From contig NZ_BMKW01000006.1 in NCBI RefSeq assembly GCF_014644535.1, positions 310,001 through 374,000 on the forward strand: 64,000 nucleotides of DNA, given 5' to 3'. Both the position numbers and the translations under genes were made by a program. Under the pieces are notes generated by a model, which was not told where the DNA came from, did not search any database, and worked only from the letters and a program-made list of their open reading frames with translations. Within the stretch, counting starts at the first letter, position 1, and the number at the start of each line of letters is the position of its first letter. Source of the stretch: Neoroseomonas lacus (GTDB lineage: Bacteria > Pseudomonadota > Alphaproteobacteria > Acetobacterales > Acetobacteraceae). This document shows positions 42,225-51,504 of the stretch, one piece after another.

Positions 42225-42942
42225 GATGCGCGGCAGGCTCCCACGCCCGGCCGCGCCGCGCCAAGCGCCGCCGGCCCCGATCGCCGCGCGCATCATCCTG
42301 CTGCGCGACGATGCGATGGTGCTCGACAAGCCCGCCGGGCTGCCGGTGCATCGCGGCCCGCGCGGCGGCGCCTCCATGGAGGATTGGCTGGAACAGCTGC
42401 GCATGGGCAGGCGCCACCTGCCGCAGCCGGCCCACCGCCTCGACACCGACACCGCCGGCTGCCTGGTGCTCGGCCGCACCAAACCCGCGCTTGGCGCGCT
42501 GGGGCGGATCTTCGCGGCAGGCCAGGCCGACAAGACCTATTGGGCCGTGCTGCGCGGCGGGCCGGCCGAGGATGACGGCGCGATCGACGCCCCGCTGCGC
42601 AAGACCAGCAGCGCCGCGCGTGGCTGGCGCATGGAGGTTCACCCCGAGGGCCAGCCTGCCGTCACGCGCTGGCGCGTGCTCGGCCGCGGCACCGGCCTGA
42701 CTTGGGTGGAATTCCGCCCCGAGACCGGCCGCACCCACCAGCTGCGCGTGCATGCCGCGGCCCAAGGATGGCCTATCCTCGGCGACCCGCTCTATGGCGA
42801 GGCCGCCCCGGGCGGGCTGCACCTGTTGGCGCGGGCCATCGCCCTCCCCCTCGACCCGCCGCTGGCCGCCACGGCGCCGGTGCCGCCGCACATGCAGGCG
42901 GCGCTGCGGGCCTGCGGATGGGACGCCGCTACAGCGCCGTGA
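42223..42942 (+). CDS. RluA-family pseudouridine synthase
   Basis: A 240-residue single-domain pseudouridine synthase, without an S4 domain. The catalytic Asp is in HRLDTDTAGCLVLGRT, the family active-site loop (HRLDxxTSG); ETGRTHQLRVHAAAQGWPILGDPLYG is the second diagnostic segment. It isomerises uridines in rRNA or tRNA. The ATG at 42223 (or 42226) overlaps the start codon of the divergent kinase, and no clear ribosome-binding site is seen, so expression may depend on promoters inside the kinase gene. Its 3' end overlaps the LysR gene by 14 bases in a convergent arrangement. Confidence 0.88.
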   Translation: MMRGRLPRPAAPRQAPPAPIAARIILLRDDAMVLDKPAGLPVHRGPRGGASMEDWLEQLRMGRRHLPQPAHRLDTDTAGCLVLGRTKPALGALGRIFAAGQADKTYWAVLRGGPAEDDGAIDAPLRKTSSAARGWRMEVHPEGQPAVTRWRVLGRGTGLTWVEFRPETGRTHQLRVHAAAQGWPILGDPLYGEAAPGGLHLLARAIALPLDPPLAATAPVPPHMQAALRACGWDAATAP

Positions 42943-43831
42943 ACCGCCAATCCCGCGTGGCGCGCGCCAATTCCACCAGCGCCCGCACCTTGGCCGAGAG
43001 CAGCCGGGCGGAGGGATAGACGAACTGGATCGGCTGCGGCGGCGGCTCGAATGCCTCCATCACCGTCACCAGCCGCCCGGCCCGCACCGCCTCCTGTGCC
43101 TGGTAGGACAGCGCCATCGTCACCCCGCCGCCCTGCGCCGCGTGCCACAGCGCCGCATCGACACTGTTGGTGACGTAGCGCGGGGTGATGGCCTGCGTCC
43201 GCACCGCGCCCTCGCGATGAAAGCGCCACACCCGTTCCACCCCCAGCGCGCTGCAATGAATGACGCGATGTCTGGCGAGGTCCTCCGGCCCCTGCGGCAC
43301 GCCGGCCTTGGCGAGATACTCCGGTGCGGCGACCCAGACCCGCCGCGTTTCCCCCACCCGCCGCGCCACCAGCGTGCTGTCCTGCAATTCGCCGATGCGC
43401 AGCGCGACATCGACGCCATCCTCCAGCAGGTCGACATAGCGGTCCGACAAGGTGAGCTCGCCGGTCACGTCGAGATGCAGGGAGAGGAATTCGCAGACCA
43501 GCGGCCCGACATGCAGCCGCCCGAACATCACCGGCGCGGCGACCACGAGATGCCCCGACGGCGCGCTGCGTTCGGCCGCCGCGCTGTCCTCGGCCTCGCG
43601 CAGATCGGCCAGGATGCGGCGCGCCCGCACCAGGAACCGCCTGCCCGCATCGGTCAGCGCCACCCGCCTGGTGGTTCGTTGCAACAGCCGCAGCCCGAGC
43701 CGTTCCTCCAGCGCCGCGACCGAGCGGGTCACGGCCGAGGGCGACAGCCCCAGCCGCCGTGCCGCCGGGGCGAAGCCCTCGGCATCGGCCACCGCGACGA
43801 AGGCCGCCATGGCATCGAAGCGATCGGTCAT
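42929..43831 (-). CDS. LysR-family transcriptional regulator
   Basis: A 300-residue LysR-type regulator: an N-terminal winged helix (DRFDAMAAFVAVADAEGF, then RLGLSPSAVTRSVAALEERLG) and a periplasmic-binding-protein-like effector domain from residue 90. This branch (with the TLVARRVGETRRVWVAAPEYL pattern) often controls a divergent oxidoreductase gene. Here the divergent gene is the AhpD-like protein at 43947, so that gene is the likely target. The start at 43831 gives the exact family N-terminus. Its 3' end overlaps the pseudouridine synthase gene by 14 bases. Confidence 0.92.
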   Translation of the reverse strand: MTDRFDAMAAFVAVADAEGFAPAARRLGLSPSAVTRSVAALEERLGLRLLQRTTRRVALTDAGRRFLVRARRILADLREAEDSAAAERSAPSGHLVVAAPVMFGRLHVGPLVCEFLSLHLDVTGELTLSDRYVDLLEDGVDVALRIGELQDSTLVARRVGETRRVWVAAPEYLAKAGVPQGPEDLARHRVIHCSALGVERVWRFHREGAVRTQAITPRYVTNSVDAALWHAAQGGGVTMALSYQAQEAVRAGRLVTVMEAFEPPPQPIQFVYPSARLLSAKVRALVELARATRDWRFTAL

Positions 43832-43946
43832 TGTTGCGTTCTCCGCAGTGATCCTGTTCAGAATGACATGATTATCCCAAACGACGACCGGATGCATCTT
43901 CCCGGCACAGGACGGATCACCCGCCCCGTCATTCGGAGAGCACCCC
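43832..43946. promoter_or_regulatory. Divergent LysR/AhpD-like promoter region
   Basis: A 115-base gap with a locally AT-richer segment (ATGACATGATTATCCCAAAC, about 43863-43882) that probably holds the LysR binding site and both promoters. LysR boxes have the form T-N11-A, which is too loose to assign here. Confidence 0.4.
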
Positions 43947-44492
43947 ATGTCCCGCATCCCCACCCCGGCGACCATCGACGCCGCCCCCGAAGCCGCCCGC
44001 CCGCTGCTGAACGGCGTGAAGGCGCAGCTCGGCTCGGTGCCGAACCTGTTCCGCGTGCTGGCCAACAGCCCCGCCGCGCTCGGCGGCTATCTCGGCCTGA
44101 ACGGCGCGCTGGCGAAGGGCGCGCTCGACCCGCGCACCCGTGAACGCATCGCGCTCGCCGTCGCCGAGGTGAATGGCTGCGGCTATTGCCTGGCCGCGCA
44201 TACCTATCTCGGCACCAACCTCGCCAAGCTCGACGCCGCCGAGATCGCCGCCAACCGCGCCGGCCGATCGAACGACGCCAAGGCGGATGCGGCGGTGCGC
44301 TTCGCCGTCGCAGTGACCCAGTCGCGCGGTCATGTCGGCGACGAGGCGATCGCCACCATCCGTGCCGCCGGCTGGAGCGATGCCGAGATCCTCGAGATCA
44401 CCGTGCATGTCGCGCTGAACACACTGACCAACTACGTCAACGAGGTTGCCGGCACCGAGGTGGATTTCCCCGCCGTGGCCCGTGCCGCCTGA
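43947..44492 (+). CDS. AhpD-like / carboxymuconolactone decarboxylase family protein
   Basis: A 181-residue helical protein of the AhpD/CMD family, with the redox motif CGYCLAAH at residues 78-85 (Cys78, Cys81, His85), which in AhpD and related peroxidase-linked proteins forms the reactive disulfide. It probably acts as a small peroxidase or disulfide reductase in stress defence. The gene is divergent from the LysR regulator, a pair often seen with hydroperoxide-inducible AhpD-like enzymes. A PNPOx-like flavoprotein gene follows 141 bases downstream in the same direction. The specific substrate is not known. Confidence 0.9.
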   Translation: MSRIPTPATIDAAPEAARPLLNGVKAQLGSVPNLFRVLANSPAALGGYLGLNGALAKGALDPRTRERIALAVAEVNGCGYCLAAHTYLGTNLAKLDAAEIAANRAGRSNDAKADAAVRFAVAVTQSRGHVGDEAIATIRAAGWSDAEILEITVHVALNTLTNYVNEVAGTEVDFPAVARAA

Positions 44493-44633
44493 CCCGGTCG
44501 CGGCTGGCGCGCGCCAGCCGCACCCCTCTGCCTTGCCCCGCGGCATGGCCGAGCCTGGTGATTCCCCCGCCCGGCACGGCCATGATCCGCCGGGCATGGC
44601 GGCCCCCACCATCCCCGCCCCTGGAGACCGACC

Positions 44634-45242
44634 ATGGACCCGACCCCTTCGAGTGACGTCGCCTTCTCCCCCGCCGTGAAGGCGATCCAGGCCGAGCGCG
44701 GTTCGCGTGAGCATTACGCGCGGATGGAACGCCGCGGCGGCTGGCAGGCCGAGATCACCCCGGACCTCGCCGCCTTCATCGCCGCCCAGCGCAGTTTCTA
44801 CCTCGCGACCGCCAGTGCGGATGGGCAGCCCTATATCCAGCATCGCGGCGGGCCGCCCGGCTTCCTGCGGGTGCTGGACGCGGAAACCCTGGCCTTCGCC
44901 GACCTGGCCGGAAACCGGCAATATGTCAGCCTCGGCAACCTCTCCGAGAATCCGCGCGTGCAGCTTTTCCTGATGGACTACACGCAGCGGCGGCGCATCA
45001 AGATCTGGGGCACGGCGCGCGTCGTCACCGACGACCCGGCCCTCTTGCAGATGCTGGTGCCCGAAGGCGGCCAGGGGCGCGCCGAACAGGCGATCGTCAT
45101 CCACGTCACCGCCTGGGACGCGAATTGCCCGCAGCACATCCCGCAACGTTTCGAGGCGGCCGACGTGGCGCGCGCGATCGCCGAGCGGGACGAACGCATC
45201 GCGGCGCTGGAGGCGGAGGTGGCGCGGTTGCGGGGGGCGTGA
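44634..45242 (+). CDS. Pyridoxamine 5'-phosphate oxidase-like flavin-binding protein
   Basis: A 202-residue protein with the split-barrel FMN-binding fold of the PNPOx-like group: SFYLATASADGQPYIQHRGGPPG is the typical first strand pair, and NPRVQLFLMDYTQRRRIKIWG matches the flavin-binding region. The C-terminus (residues about 178-200, ERDERIAALEAEVARLRG) is a short coiled coil, likely for dimer contacts. Members often are general stress or F420/FMN-dependent reductases. It follows the AhpD-like gene and is probably in the same LysR-controlled unit. Element G follows. Confidence 0.9.
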   Translation: MDPTPSSDVAFSPAVKAIQAERGSREHYARMERRGGWQAEITPDLAAFIAAQRSFYLATASADGQPYIQHRGGPPGFLRVLDAETLAFADLAGNRQYVSLGNLSENPRVQLFLMDYTQRRRIKIWGTARVVTDDPALLQMLVPEGGQGRAEQAIVIHVTAWDANCPQHIPQRFEAADVARAIAERDERIAALEAEVARLRGA

Positions 45243-45275
45243 AGGTGCCCAGTTCGTGTTGACCGAGGGTGGAAT

Positions 45276-45700
45276 CGGAGAGGGCTTCGCCCCCTCCGGA
45301 CCTCCCCCACCAAAGGCCTAAGGGCCTCTGGACACCATTTTTTGGTGTTGGGTTGTGGGGGTTTTTCGGGAACCAAGGTCGCGTTGGGCACCAGAAGGAT
45401 CTCGGCATCCATCCGTGTCGCGATGCCAAGCGCCAAGGATGATGCCCAAAGGAAATTCTGATTTTGGGAACCGTCTTCTAAACGGCGCGCCAGGGTGGGC
45501 GGGCGATCCAGTCCTGTTTCGTTCCAGCATCATCGGCGCTGCCACGCGCAACACTCGGCGAAGCCGATGGAATCCTGAAGCAACAATGCCCGCGGCGCCC
45601 CGGTATGGTTGTGCCTTCCTGCGCGGCCCGGCGCCAGATCGAGGTGTCCAGAGGGCCTTAGGCCTTTGGCGGGGAGGTCTGGAGGGGCAGAGCCCCTCCA
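45276..45700. repeat. Compound inverted-repeat element, copy G (long core)
   Basis: Left outer hairpin CGGAGAGGGC/GCCCCCTCCG (about 45276-45298), CCCCCACCAAAGGCCTAAGG then GGGCCTCTGGACACC; right GGTGTCCAGAGGGCC, TTAGGCCTTTGGCGGGG and the outer hairpin GGAGGGGC/GCCCCTCC (45681-45699). The inner segments GGGCCTCTGGACACC and GGTGTCCAGAGGGCC are exact complements, so this copy has the best-matched arms. The core is about 300 bases, twice the usual, with no gene I recognise. It lies between convergent genes. Confidence 0.86.
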
Positions 45701-45736
45701 ACGCGCCCTTTTACCCGCCGGCGACCGCCGCTGCCC

Positions 45737-48202
45737 TCACGCGGTCTCCGGCCCCGCTACCACCTCCGCCGGGTGCCGTTCCTGCGGTCGTTCCATCACC
45801 AGCTTCTGGTGCGGGTACGGTATCTCGATGCCGAGTTCGTCGAACCGCCGCTTGATGCGTCGGTTCATCTCGCGCGCCACCGCCCAGCGTTGGGACGGGT
45901 CGGTCTTCAGCCGGATGCGCATCACCACGCCGGAATCGCCGAGCCGTTCGACGCCGAGGATGTCGAGGTCGTCGCGGATCACCGGGCGCCACTTCACGTC
46001 CTCGCGGATTTCGGCGGCGACGCTGCGCAGCACGTCGGTGACGCGGTCGGTGTCCTCGCCGTAGCCGATCGAGATATCGAGCACGGCGAAGGCGAAGTCG
46101 CGCGTCATGTTGGTCACCGTCGTCACTGCGCTGAACGGGATGATATGCAGGCTGCCATCCTGCGCGCGCAGCTTGATCGAGCGGATCGACAATTGCTCGA
46201 CCACGCCGGACAGGCCGCCGACCTGCACCACGTCGCCCACCGCCACCGCATCCTCGAACAGCAGGAAGATGCCGGTGATGACGTCGCGCACCAGCGTCTG
46301 CGAGCCGAAGCCGATGGCGATGCCGACGACACCGGCACCAGCGATCAGCGGTGCGACGTTCACGCCGATCTCGGTGAGGAAGATGAAGGCGACGACGATC
46401 AGGATGGTGATCATCAGCGCCGTGCGCAGCATCGGCAGCAGGGTGCGCACGCGGGCGCTGCGCGCCGCCTTGGCGTCGCGCGACAGATGCGCGAGGTGAC
46501 GCTCGATGGCGGCGTTGGTGGCTTCCCACGCGGCCATGGCGACCAGGATGGTGAAGCTCATCGAGGCGATCGAGCCGATCAGCCGGCTGCCCAGCGACCC
46601 CTGGCCGAACCAGGAGAAGGCGTCGAGCCCCCAGACCTCGAGCAGCAGCAACAGGCTGATTCCGCCGATGAAGAAGGAGAAGATGCCCTTCAGCACCGGC
46701 AGATAGCGGTTCGCGCGCGCTTCCAGCCCCTGGTAGCGGCGCGCCAGGTCGGGCGTGATGCGGAAGGCGCGGTCGATGGCGCGGCGGATGGCGATGTCCA
46801 TCAGCCGTGCTCCACCCAGCACCAGCAGGGTCAGCAGCGAGACGCGAATGAGCCGCCAGAAGCCACCCTGGATCTCCAGCGCCCACACGCCCCAGGCCGC
46901 GATCAGCCAGGCGATGGCGATGAAGTGCCAGACCTCCGCGGCGCGGTCGCGCGCCACCCGCAGCAGCCGGCGCGTGGCGTCCGGCGTGGCCCCTTCGGGC
47001 AGTTCCGGCGCGCGCAGCACATCCGAGACCGCCGTGCGGTTCTGCAGGATGACGATGACGAGGAACATCGTCACCAGCAACGCGCAGACGCGCAGGATCG
47101 AATCATAGGCGGTCCAGGGCAGGCCGAATTGCAGCCCGGCCTCGGCCACCGCGTAGCCGACCACCATCACCACGGTGATGCGGCGCAGCCAGATGGTGAT
47201 GTAGGCCGCCGTCTCGTCGCCCACCGGCAGCAGCCGCAGCATGGGCGAGGCCGGCGACAGCGCCATGCGCGACGCCACCATGACCGCGCGGGAGGCCATG
47301 TAGGCGTTGTTGACCGTCAGCAACACGAGTTCGGTGGTGGGCAGTGGCTGCACCGCGCCGATCAGGCCGTAGGAGACCACCGCGAAGGCGGCGATCGGCA
47401 GCAAGTCGAGCCCGAGCCGGCCGACCACCAGCGGAATGCGGCGCAGCCGGGAATAGGCGACGCCCTCCTCCGGGGCGCGTGAATCGAGCCTGTCGCGTGC
47501 CCGCGCCAGGGCTCGCGCCGCGAACCATTCCGCGAGAAGGCCAAGGCTGAGCACCAGCAGCAGTTTCCAGGCCGCATCGACGACGCGGTACTGCGTCACC
47601 GGGTCGCGCGCCATGGAGGACAGCCAGGCGAACAGGGAGGGCAGGTCGGCGATCGTCCGGACGGTCGCGACCAGCTGTTCCGACAGCGCCGTCAGCCGTT
47701 GCGAAGCCCCCTGCAGCAACTGGGCGCCGAGCGTGTTGGGGGCGAGCAGCGCCTCGCTGACGGGCGGCGTGGCGGCGGGGGCCTCGGGCGTCGCGGCCGG
47801 CGCCGGGGTTGCGGCCGGTACCGGCGCGGTGGCCGGCACGGTCGCGGGCGCGGCGGCCGGCATAGGCGCCGCGGCACCGCCGGTGGCCGCGGAGAGCCCC
47901 TGCAGGGTGCGGATCAGCTCTGCCCGGCGGGTGTCGTCCTGCAACAGCCGGAGCAGGCGTTCCGCCTCGCTGCCGGTCGGCACGGCGGTCGCGGCCGTCG
48001 CGGGCTGGGCCGCCGGCGCCGGGGTGGCGTTGCGTGGCGCCGTCGGCTGGCGCGGCGGGCGGGGCGCACTGGGGGCTGCGGGGGCTTCGACGGCGGGCAG
48101 CGGCTCGGGCGCATCCACCGGCGACTGCGCGGCGAGCCGCCCCGCCGAGGCCAGCAGCAGGAGACACAGGAATGCCAGGAGGGGTCGCATGAGGCCGTTC
48201 AT
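45737..48202 (-). CDS. Large MscS-family mechanosensitive channel
   Basis: An 821-residue membrane protein with a signal peptide or first helix (MRPLLAFLCLLLLASAGRLAA), a long Ala/Pro-rich periplasmic linker (residues about 35-150), several membrane helices, and the MscS core: pore helix GVVGIAIGFGSQTLVRDVITG, then the beta domain VGDVVQVGGLSGVVEQLSIR. The extra N-terminal helices resemble the larger MscK/YbdG-type members. It would open on hypo-osmotic shock to release solutes. The Pro-rich linker is unusually long and low in complexity. It converges with the PNPOx-like gene across element G and diverges from the MFS gene. Confidence 0.9.
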   Translation of the reverse strand: MNGLMRPLLAFLCLLLLASAGRLAAQSPVDAPEPLPAVEAPAAPSAPRPPRQPTAPRNATPAPAAQPATAATAVPTGSEAERLLRLLQDDTRRAELIRTLQGLSAATGGAAAPMPAAAPATVPATAPVPAATPAPAATPEAPAATPPVSEALLAPNTLGAQLLQGASQRLTALSEQLVATVRTIADLPSLFAWLSSMARDPVTQYRVVDAAWKLLLVLSLGLLAEWFAARALARARDRLDSRAPEEGVAYSRLRRIPLVVGRLGLDLLPIAAFAVVSYGLIGAVQPLPTTELVLLTVNNAYMASRAVMVASRMALSPASPMLRLLPVGDETAAYITIWLRRITVVMVVGYAVAEAGLQFGLPWTAYDSILRVCALLVTMFLVIVILQNRTAVSDVLRAPELPEGATPDATRRLLRVARDRAAEVWHFIAIAWLIAAWGVWALEIQGGFWRLIRVSLLTLLVLGGARLMDIAIRRAIDRAFRITPDLARRYQGLEARANRYLPVLKGIFSFFIGGISLLLLLEVWGLDAFSWFGQGSLGSRLIGSIASMSFTILVAMAAWEATNAAIERHLAHLSRDAKAARSARVRTLLPMLRTALMITILIVVAFIFLTEIGVNVAPLIAGAGVVGIAIGFGSQTLVRDVITGIFLLFEDAVAVGDVVQVGGLSGVVEQLSIRSIKLRAQDGSLHIIPFSAVTTVTNMTRDFAFAVLDISIGYGEDTDRVTDVLRSVAAEIREDVKWRPVIRDDLDILGVERLGDSGVVMRIRLKTDPSQRWAVAREMNRRIKRRFDELGIEIPYPHQKLVMERPQERHPAEVVAGPETA

Positions 48203-48292
48203 GCCGGCAGGGACCCCATACCGGCGCCCAAGGTCAAGTCGGGCCGCCCCCGTTGCGGCATCGTCGCGCTCGGTCCAGCATTGCGGCGCAGC

Positions 48293-49501
48293 ATGAAACA
48301 CTCCCCATCCGTCTGGACCGTGATGCTTGCCCTGCTTGGCGTGCATCTCGCCGGCATGGGCGTTTTCCTCGCCGTCCCGGTCCTGGCCACGGCCATAGCC
48401 GCGGAAGCGGGCATTCCTGCGGCACTGGCCGGCATCCATACCGGGCTGGTCTATGGCGGGGCGCTGGTGTCGGGGCCGCTCGCCGGGGCCTTCATCCATC
48501 GCTACGGGGGCATCCGGGTGCTGCAGGCGGGGCTGACCTTCTGCGGCCTGGCGCTGGCCGTCTCGGTGCTGGCGCATCCGGTCGCCCTGGCGGTCTCGGC
48601 CTTCGCCTGTGGCGTCGGCCATGGGCCGGTCACGCCGGCGGGCAGCCATCTGCTGGCGCAACGCACGCCGGCCAACCGCCGATCGCTGATCTTCAGCCTC
48701 AAGCAATGCGGCGTGCCGGCGGGGTCTATGCTGGTTGCCGCGGTCACGCCGGTGATCGCCGCGGCCTTTGGTTGGCGGGCCGGCATCCTGGCCGTCTCGG
48801 CCTTGCTGGTGACGGCGGCGGTCGTGCTGCAGCCCTTGCGCAAGCCACTCGATGCCGAGCGCGACCGCGCCGCGCGGCTGGGCAACCTGCGGTCGATCTG
48901 GACCGCGGCGCTCGGCAGCCTGGCGATCCTGCGGCACCTGCCGCTGTTGCGGCGGCTCACGATGATGTCAGCGCTCTATGGCGTTTCGCAGTTCTGCTTC
49001 TCCTCCTTCTTCGTCGTCTTCCAGGTCGAGGCGCTCGGCGTGCCGCTCACCGAGGCCGGCTTCCGTCTGGCCCTGGCGCAGGGTGCGGGCGTGGCCGGGC
49101 GGGTATGCTGGGGGATCGCGGCGGACCGGGCGGGCGCGCGGCCGGTGCTGGTGGGCCTTGGCCTGGCGACCGCCGCCTCGGGGCTGGCGCTGCTGCTGGC
49201 CGGGCCGGCCTGGCCGGGGGTGCTGGTGACGCTGGCGGGCATGGCCATGGGGGCGACGGCGATCGGCTGGAACGGCGTGTTCCTGGCCGAGACCGCCCGA
49301 CTCGCCCCGCATGGCAAGGTCGGGGCGACCACGGCGGCGGCGGGGTTCGTGTTCGGCGCCTGCATGCTGGTGGGCCCGCCGGCCTTCTCGGCGCTGGTGC
49401 AGGCCTCGGGCGGCTATGGGCTCGGCTTCGGCCTGTGCGCGGCCACGGCGCTGCTGGGCGCGGGGCTGATGCTTGGCGGAAGGGCTGTTGCGAAGCCGTG
49501 A
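48293..49501 (+). CDS. MFS transporter
   Basis: A 402-residue major facilitator with 12 predicted helices: the first helix VWTVMLALLGVHLAGMGVFL and the loop-type motif between helices 2 and 3 (PLAGAFIHRYGGIRVLQ) support the fold. The helix 5 motif C-like GVGHGPVTPAGSHLLAQ suggests an efflux or organic-anion permease, but I cannot assign a substrate. ATG 48293 was chosen; a much longer in-frame reading upstream overlaps the MscS gene and is not membrane-like. It diverges from the MscS gene; a 64-residue HIG1-type gene follows 21 bases downstream. Confidence 0.9.
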   Translation: MKHSPSVWTVMLALLGVHLAGMGVFLAVPVLATAIAAEAGIPAALAGIHTGLVYGGALVSGPLAGAFIHRYGGIRVLQAGLTFCGLALAVSVLAHPVALAVSAFACGVGHGPVTPAGSHLLAQRTPANRRSLIFSLKQCGVPAGSMLVAAVTPVIAAAFGWRAGILAVSALLVTAAVVLQPLRKPLDAERDRAARLGNLRSIWTAALGSLAILRHLPLLRRLTMMSALYGVSQFCFSSFFVVFQVEALGVPLTEAGFRLALAQGAGVAGRVCWGIAADRAGARPVLVGLGLATAASGLALLLAGPAWPGVLVTLAGMAMGATAIGWNGVFLAETARLAPHGKVGATTAAAGFVFGACMLVGPPAFSALVQASGGYGLGFGLCAATALLGAGLMLGGRAVAKP

Positions 49502-49522
49502 AACGGGTCTAGGTAGGAAGCC

Positions 49523-49717
49523 ATGATCACGTTCCTCACCATCCTGCTCGGCCTCGCGATGCTGGGCACGCTCGGGGTGCTGCTTGCCGGCGTGCTGGGC
49601 ATGGCCGGCGGGCGGGGTAATTCCCGCCGTTCCAACCTGCTGATGCGCTGGCGCATCGGGTTGCAGTTCCTGGCGCTCGTCATCTTCGGCATTCTGTTGC
49701 TCGCCATGCGGCACTAG
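49523..49717 (+). CDS. HIG1-type twin-transmembrane small protein
   Basis: A 64-residue membrane protein made of two helices (residues about 3-25 and 44-62) joined by a basic loop, GRGNSRRSNLLMRWR, which is the HIG1 domain pattern LMR.R. Members of this family assist assembly of the cytochrome c oxidase complex; the bacterial forms are mostly uncharacterised. In related genomes it stands next to a cobalamin adenosyltransferase gene before etfB; that gene is missing here and etfB follows about 100 bases later. AGGAAG precedes the ATG. Confidence 0.9.
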   Translation: MITFLTILLGLAMLGTLGVLLAGVLGMAGGRGNSRRSNLLMRWRIGLQFLALVIFGILLLAMRH

Positions 49718-49815
49718 CGCCCCGAACCTTGCCCTGACGGGGTCCGCCCCGTATTTTCCGGCCCCTGCGCGCGGCCAGCATGCGCGCCCAATCCAAGAAG
49801 GCACACGGTCCAGCG

Positions 49816-50565
49816 ATGAAGGTTCTCGTCCCCGTCAAGCGGGTGGTCGACTACAACGTGAAGGTTCGCGTCAAGGCGGACGGCACGGGCGTCGAGACCG
49901 CGAACGTCAAGATGTCCATGAACCCCTTTGATGAGATCGCGGTGGAGGAAGCCGTCCGTCTCAAGGAAAAGGGCGTCGCCAGTGAGATCATCGCGGTCTC
50001 CGCCGGCCCGACCGCGGCGCAGGAGCAGATCCGCACCGCGCTCGCCATGGGCGCCGACCGCGGCATCCTGGTCGAACATGACGGCGTGCTGGAGCCTCTC
50101 GCGGTAGCCAAGCTGCTCAAGGCGATCGTCGACAAGGAAGGCCCGACGTTGGTCATTCTCGGCAAGCAGGCGATCGACGACGACATGAGCGCGACGGGCC
50201 AGATGCTGGCCGCTTTGCTCGGCTGGGGCCAGGGCACCTTCGCCTCCAAGATCGAGAAGGATGGCGAGACGCTGAAGGTCACGCGCGAGGTCGATGGCGG
50301 GCTTGAGACCGTCTCGCTCAAGCTGCCGGCGATCATCACCACCGACCTGCGCCTGAACGAGCCCCGCTACGCCTCGCTGCCGAACATCATGAAGGCGCGC
50401 AAGAAGCCGATCGAGACGGTGAAGCCGGCCGATCTCGGCGTCGATGTCACGCCGCGCCTGACCGTGCTGAAGGTCGAGGAACCGCCGAAGCGCCAGGCGG
50501 GCAAGAAGGTGGCCTCGGTCGCCGAACTCGTCGACAAGCTGCGCACCGAAGCGAAGGTGATCTGA
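49816..50565 (+). CDS. etfB: Electron transfer flavoprotein subunit beta
   Basis: A 249-residue ETF beta subunit (FixA type). The N-terminus [20 protein letters not shown] and the signature segment [24 protein letters not shown] ([13 protein letters not shown]) are typical, as is the C-terminal [16 protein letters not shown]. It binds AMP and, with EtfA, carries electrons from acyl-CoA and other flavin dehydrogenases to ETF-quinone oxidoreductase. It starts at ATG 49816. etfA follows after two bases. The 98 bases upstream hold its promoter. Confidence 0.95.
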   Translation: MKVLVPVKRVVDYNVKVRVKADGTGVETANVKMSMNPFDEIAVEEAVRLKEKGVASEIIAVSAGPTAAQEQIRTALAMGADRGILVEHDGVLEPLAVAKLLKAIVDKEGPTLVILGKQAIDDDMSATGQMLAALLGWGQGTFASKIEKDGETLKVTREVDGGLETVSLKLPAIITTDLRLNEPRYASLPNIMKARKKPIETVKPADLGVDVTPRLTVLKVEEPPKRQAGKKVASVAELVDKLRTEAKVI

Positions 50566-50567
50566 CC

Positions 50568-51500
50568 ATGGCCGTGCTCGTTCTCGCCGACCACAAGGAT
50601 GGCGGCATCACCCAGCCCACGCGCAGCACCGTCGCCGCCGCCGCGACGCTTGGTGAGGTGCATCTGCTGCTCGCCGGTGAAGGCGCCGGGGCTGCCGCCG
50701 CGGCCGCAGCGAAGCTGCCGGGCGTCGCCAAGGTGCTGACCGCCGAGGGTGGCGCTGTTGCCCATGGCCTCGCCGAACCGGTCGCCGCGCTGCTGGTGGC
50801 AATGGCGCCGGGTTACACGCATCTGCTGGCGCCGGCCTCGGCCGCTGGCAAGAACGTGATGCCGCGCGCCGCCGCCCTGCTCGACGTGCAGATCCTGTCC
50901 GACATCTCGGGCGTCATCGATGCCGACACCTTCGTGCGGCCGATCTATGCCGGCAATGCGATGGCGACGGTGAAGTCATCGGACGCGAAGAAGGTGATCA
51001 CGGTGCGTGCCGCCTCCTTCGACCCGGTGCCGGCCGAGGGCGGGTCCGCCCCGATCGAGGCCGCGCCGGCCGCCGAGGACCCGGGCCTGTCCACCTTCCT
51101 GGGCGCGGAGATCGTGAAGTCGGAGCGGCCGGAACTGACCGCCGCGCGGATCGTGATCTCCGGTGGCCGGGCGATGGCCTCGGCCGAGAACTTCGCCATC
51201 ATCGAGAAGGTGGCGGATTTGCTCGGCGCCGCCGTCGGTGCCTCACGCGCCGCGGTCGATGCCGGCTATGCGCCGAACGACATGCAGGTCGGCCAGACCG
51301 GCAAGATCGTCGCCCCCGAGCTGTATATCGCCGTCGGCATCTCGGGTGCCATCCAGCACCTGGCCGGCATGAAGGACAGCAAGGTCATCGTCGCCATCAA
51401 CAAGGACGAGGAGGCGCCGATCTTCCAGGTCGCCGACTACGGCCTGGTGGCGGATCTGTTCAAGGCCGTTCCGGAACTTGAGGCCGAACTGTCCAAGTGA
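50568..51500 (+). CDS. etfA: Electron transfer flavoprotein subunit alpha
   Basis: A 310-residue ETF alpha subunit. The C-terminal FAD domain carries [38 protein letters not shown] and [20 protein letters not shown], the conserved FAD-binding series. It pairs with EtfB two bases upstream. Transcription probably ends at the intrinsic terminator at 51505-51537. The next gene in the same direction, a 3-hydroxyacyl-CoA dehydrogenase, belongs functionally to the same acyl-CoA pathway and is often directly adjacent to etfBA; here an AT-richer 400-base segment lies between. Confidence 0.95.
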   Translation: MAVLVLADHKDGGITQPTRSTVAAAATLGEVHLLLAGEGAGAAAAAAAKLPGVAKVLTAEGGAVAHGLAEPVAALLVAMAPGYTHLLAPASAAGKNVMPRAAALLDVQILSDISGVIDADTFVRPIYAGNAMATVKSSDAKKVITVRAASFDPVPAEGGSAPIEAAPAAEDPGLSTFLGAEIVKSERPELTAARIVISGGRAMASAENFAIIEKVADLLGAAVGASRAAVDAGYAPNDMQVGQTGKIVAPELYIAVGISGAIQHLAGMKDSKVIVAINKDEEAPIFQVADYGLVADLFKAVPELEAELSK

Positions 51501-51504
51501 TGTC

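Noticed and set aside
47699..48292. N-terminal extension of the MFS transporter by about 198 residues
   Set aside because: This part is antisense to the Ala/Pro-rich linker of the MscS gene and is Gly/Arg-rich; helix 1 of the MFS protein begins right after ATG 48293.
45737..48937. A 1066-residue minus-strand reading spanning the MscS gene and the MFS gene
   Set aside because: Only the part from 48202 downward is MscS-like; the upstream part is antisense to the MFS transporter and is not membrane-like or conserved.
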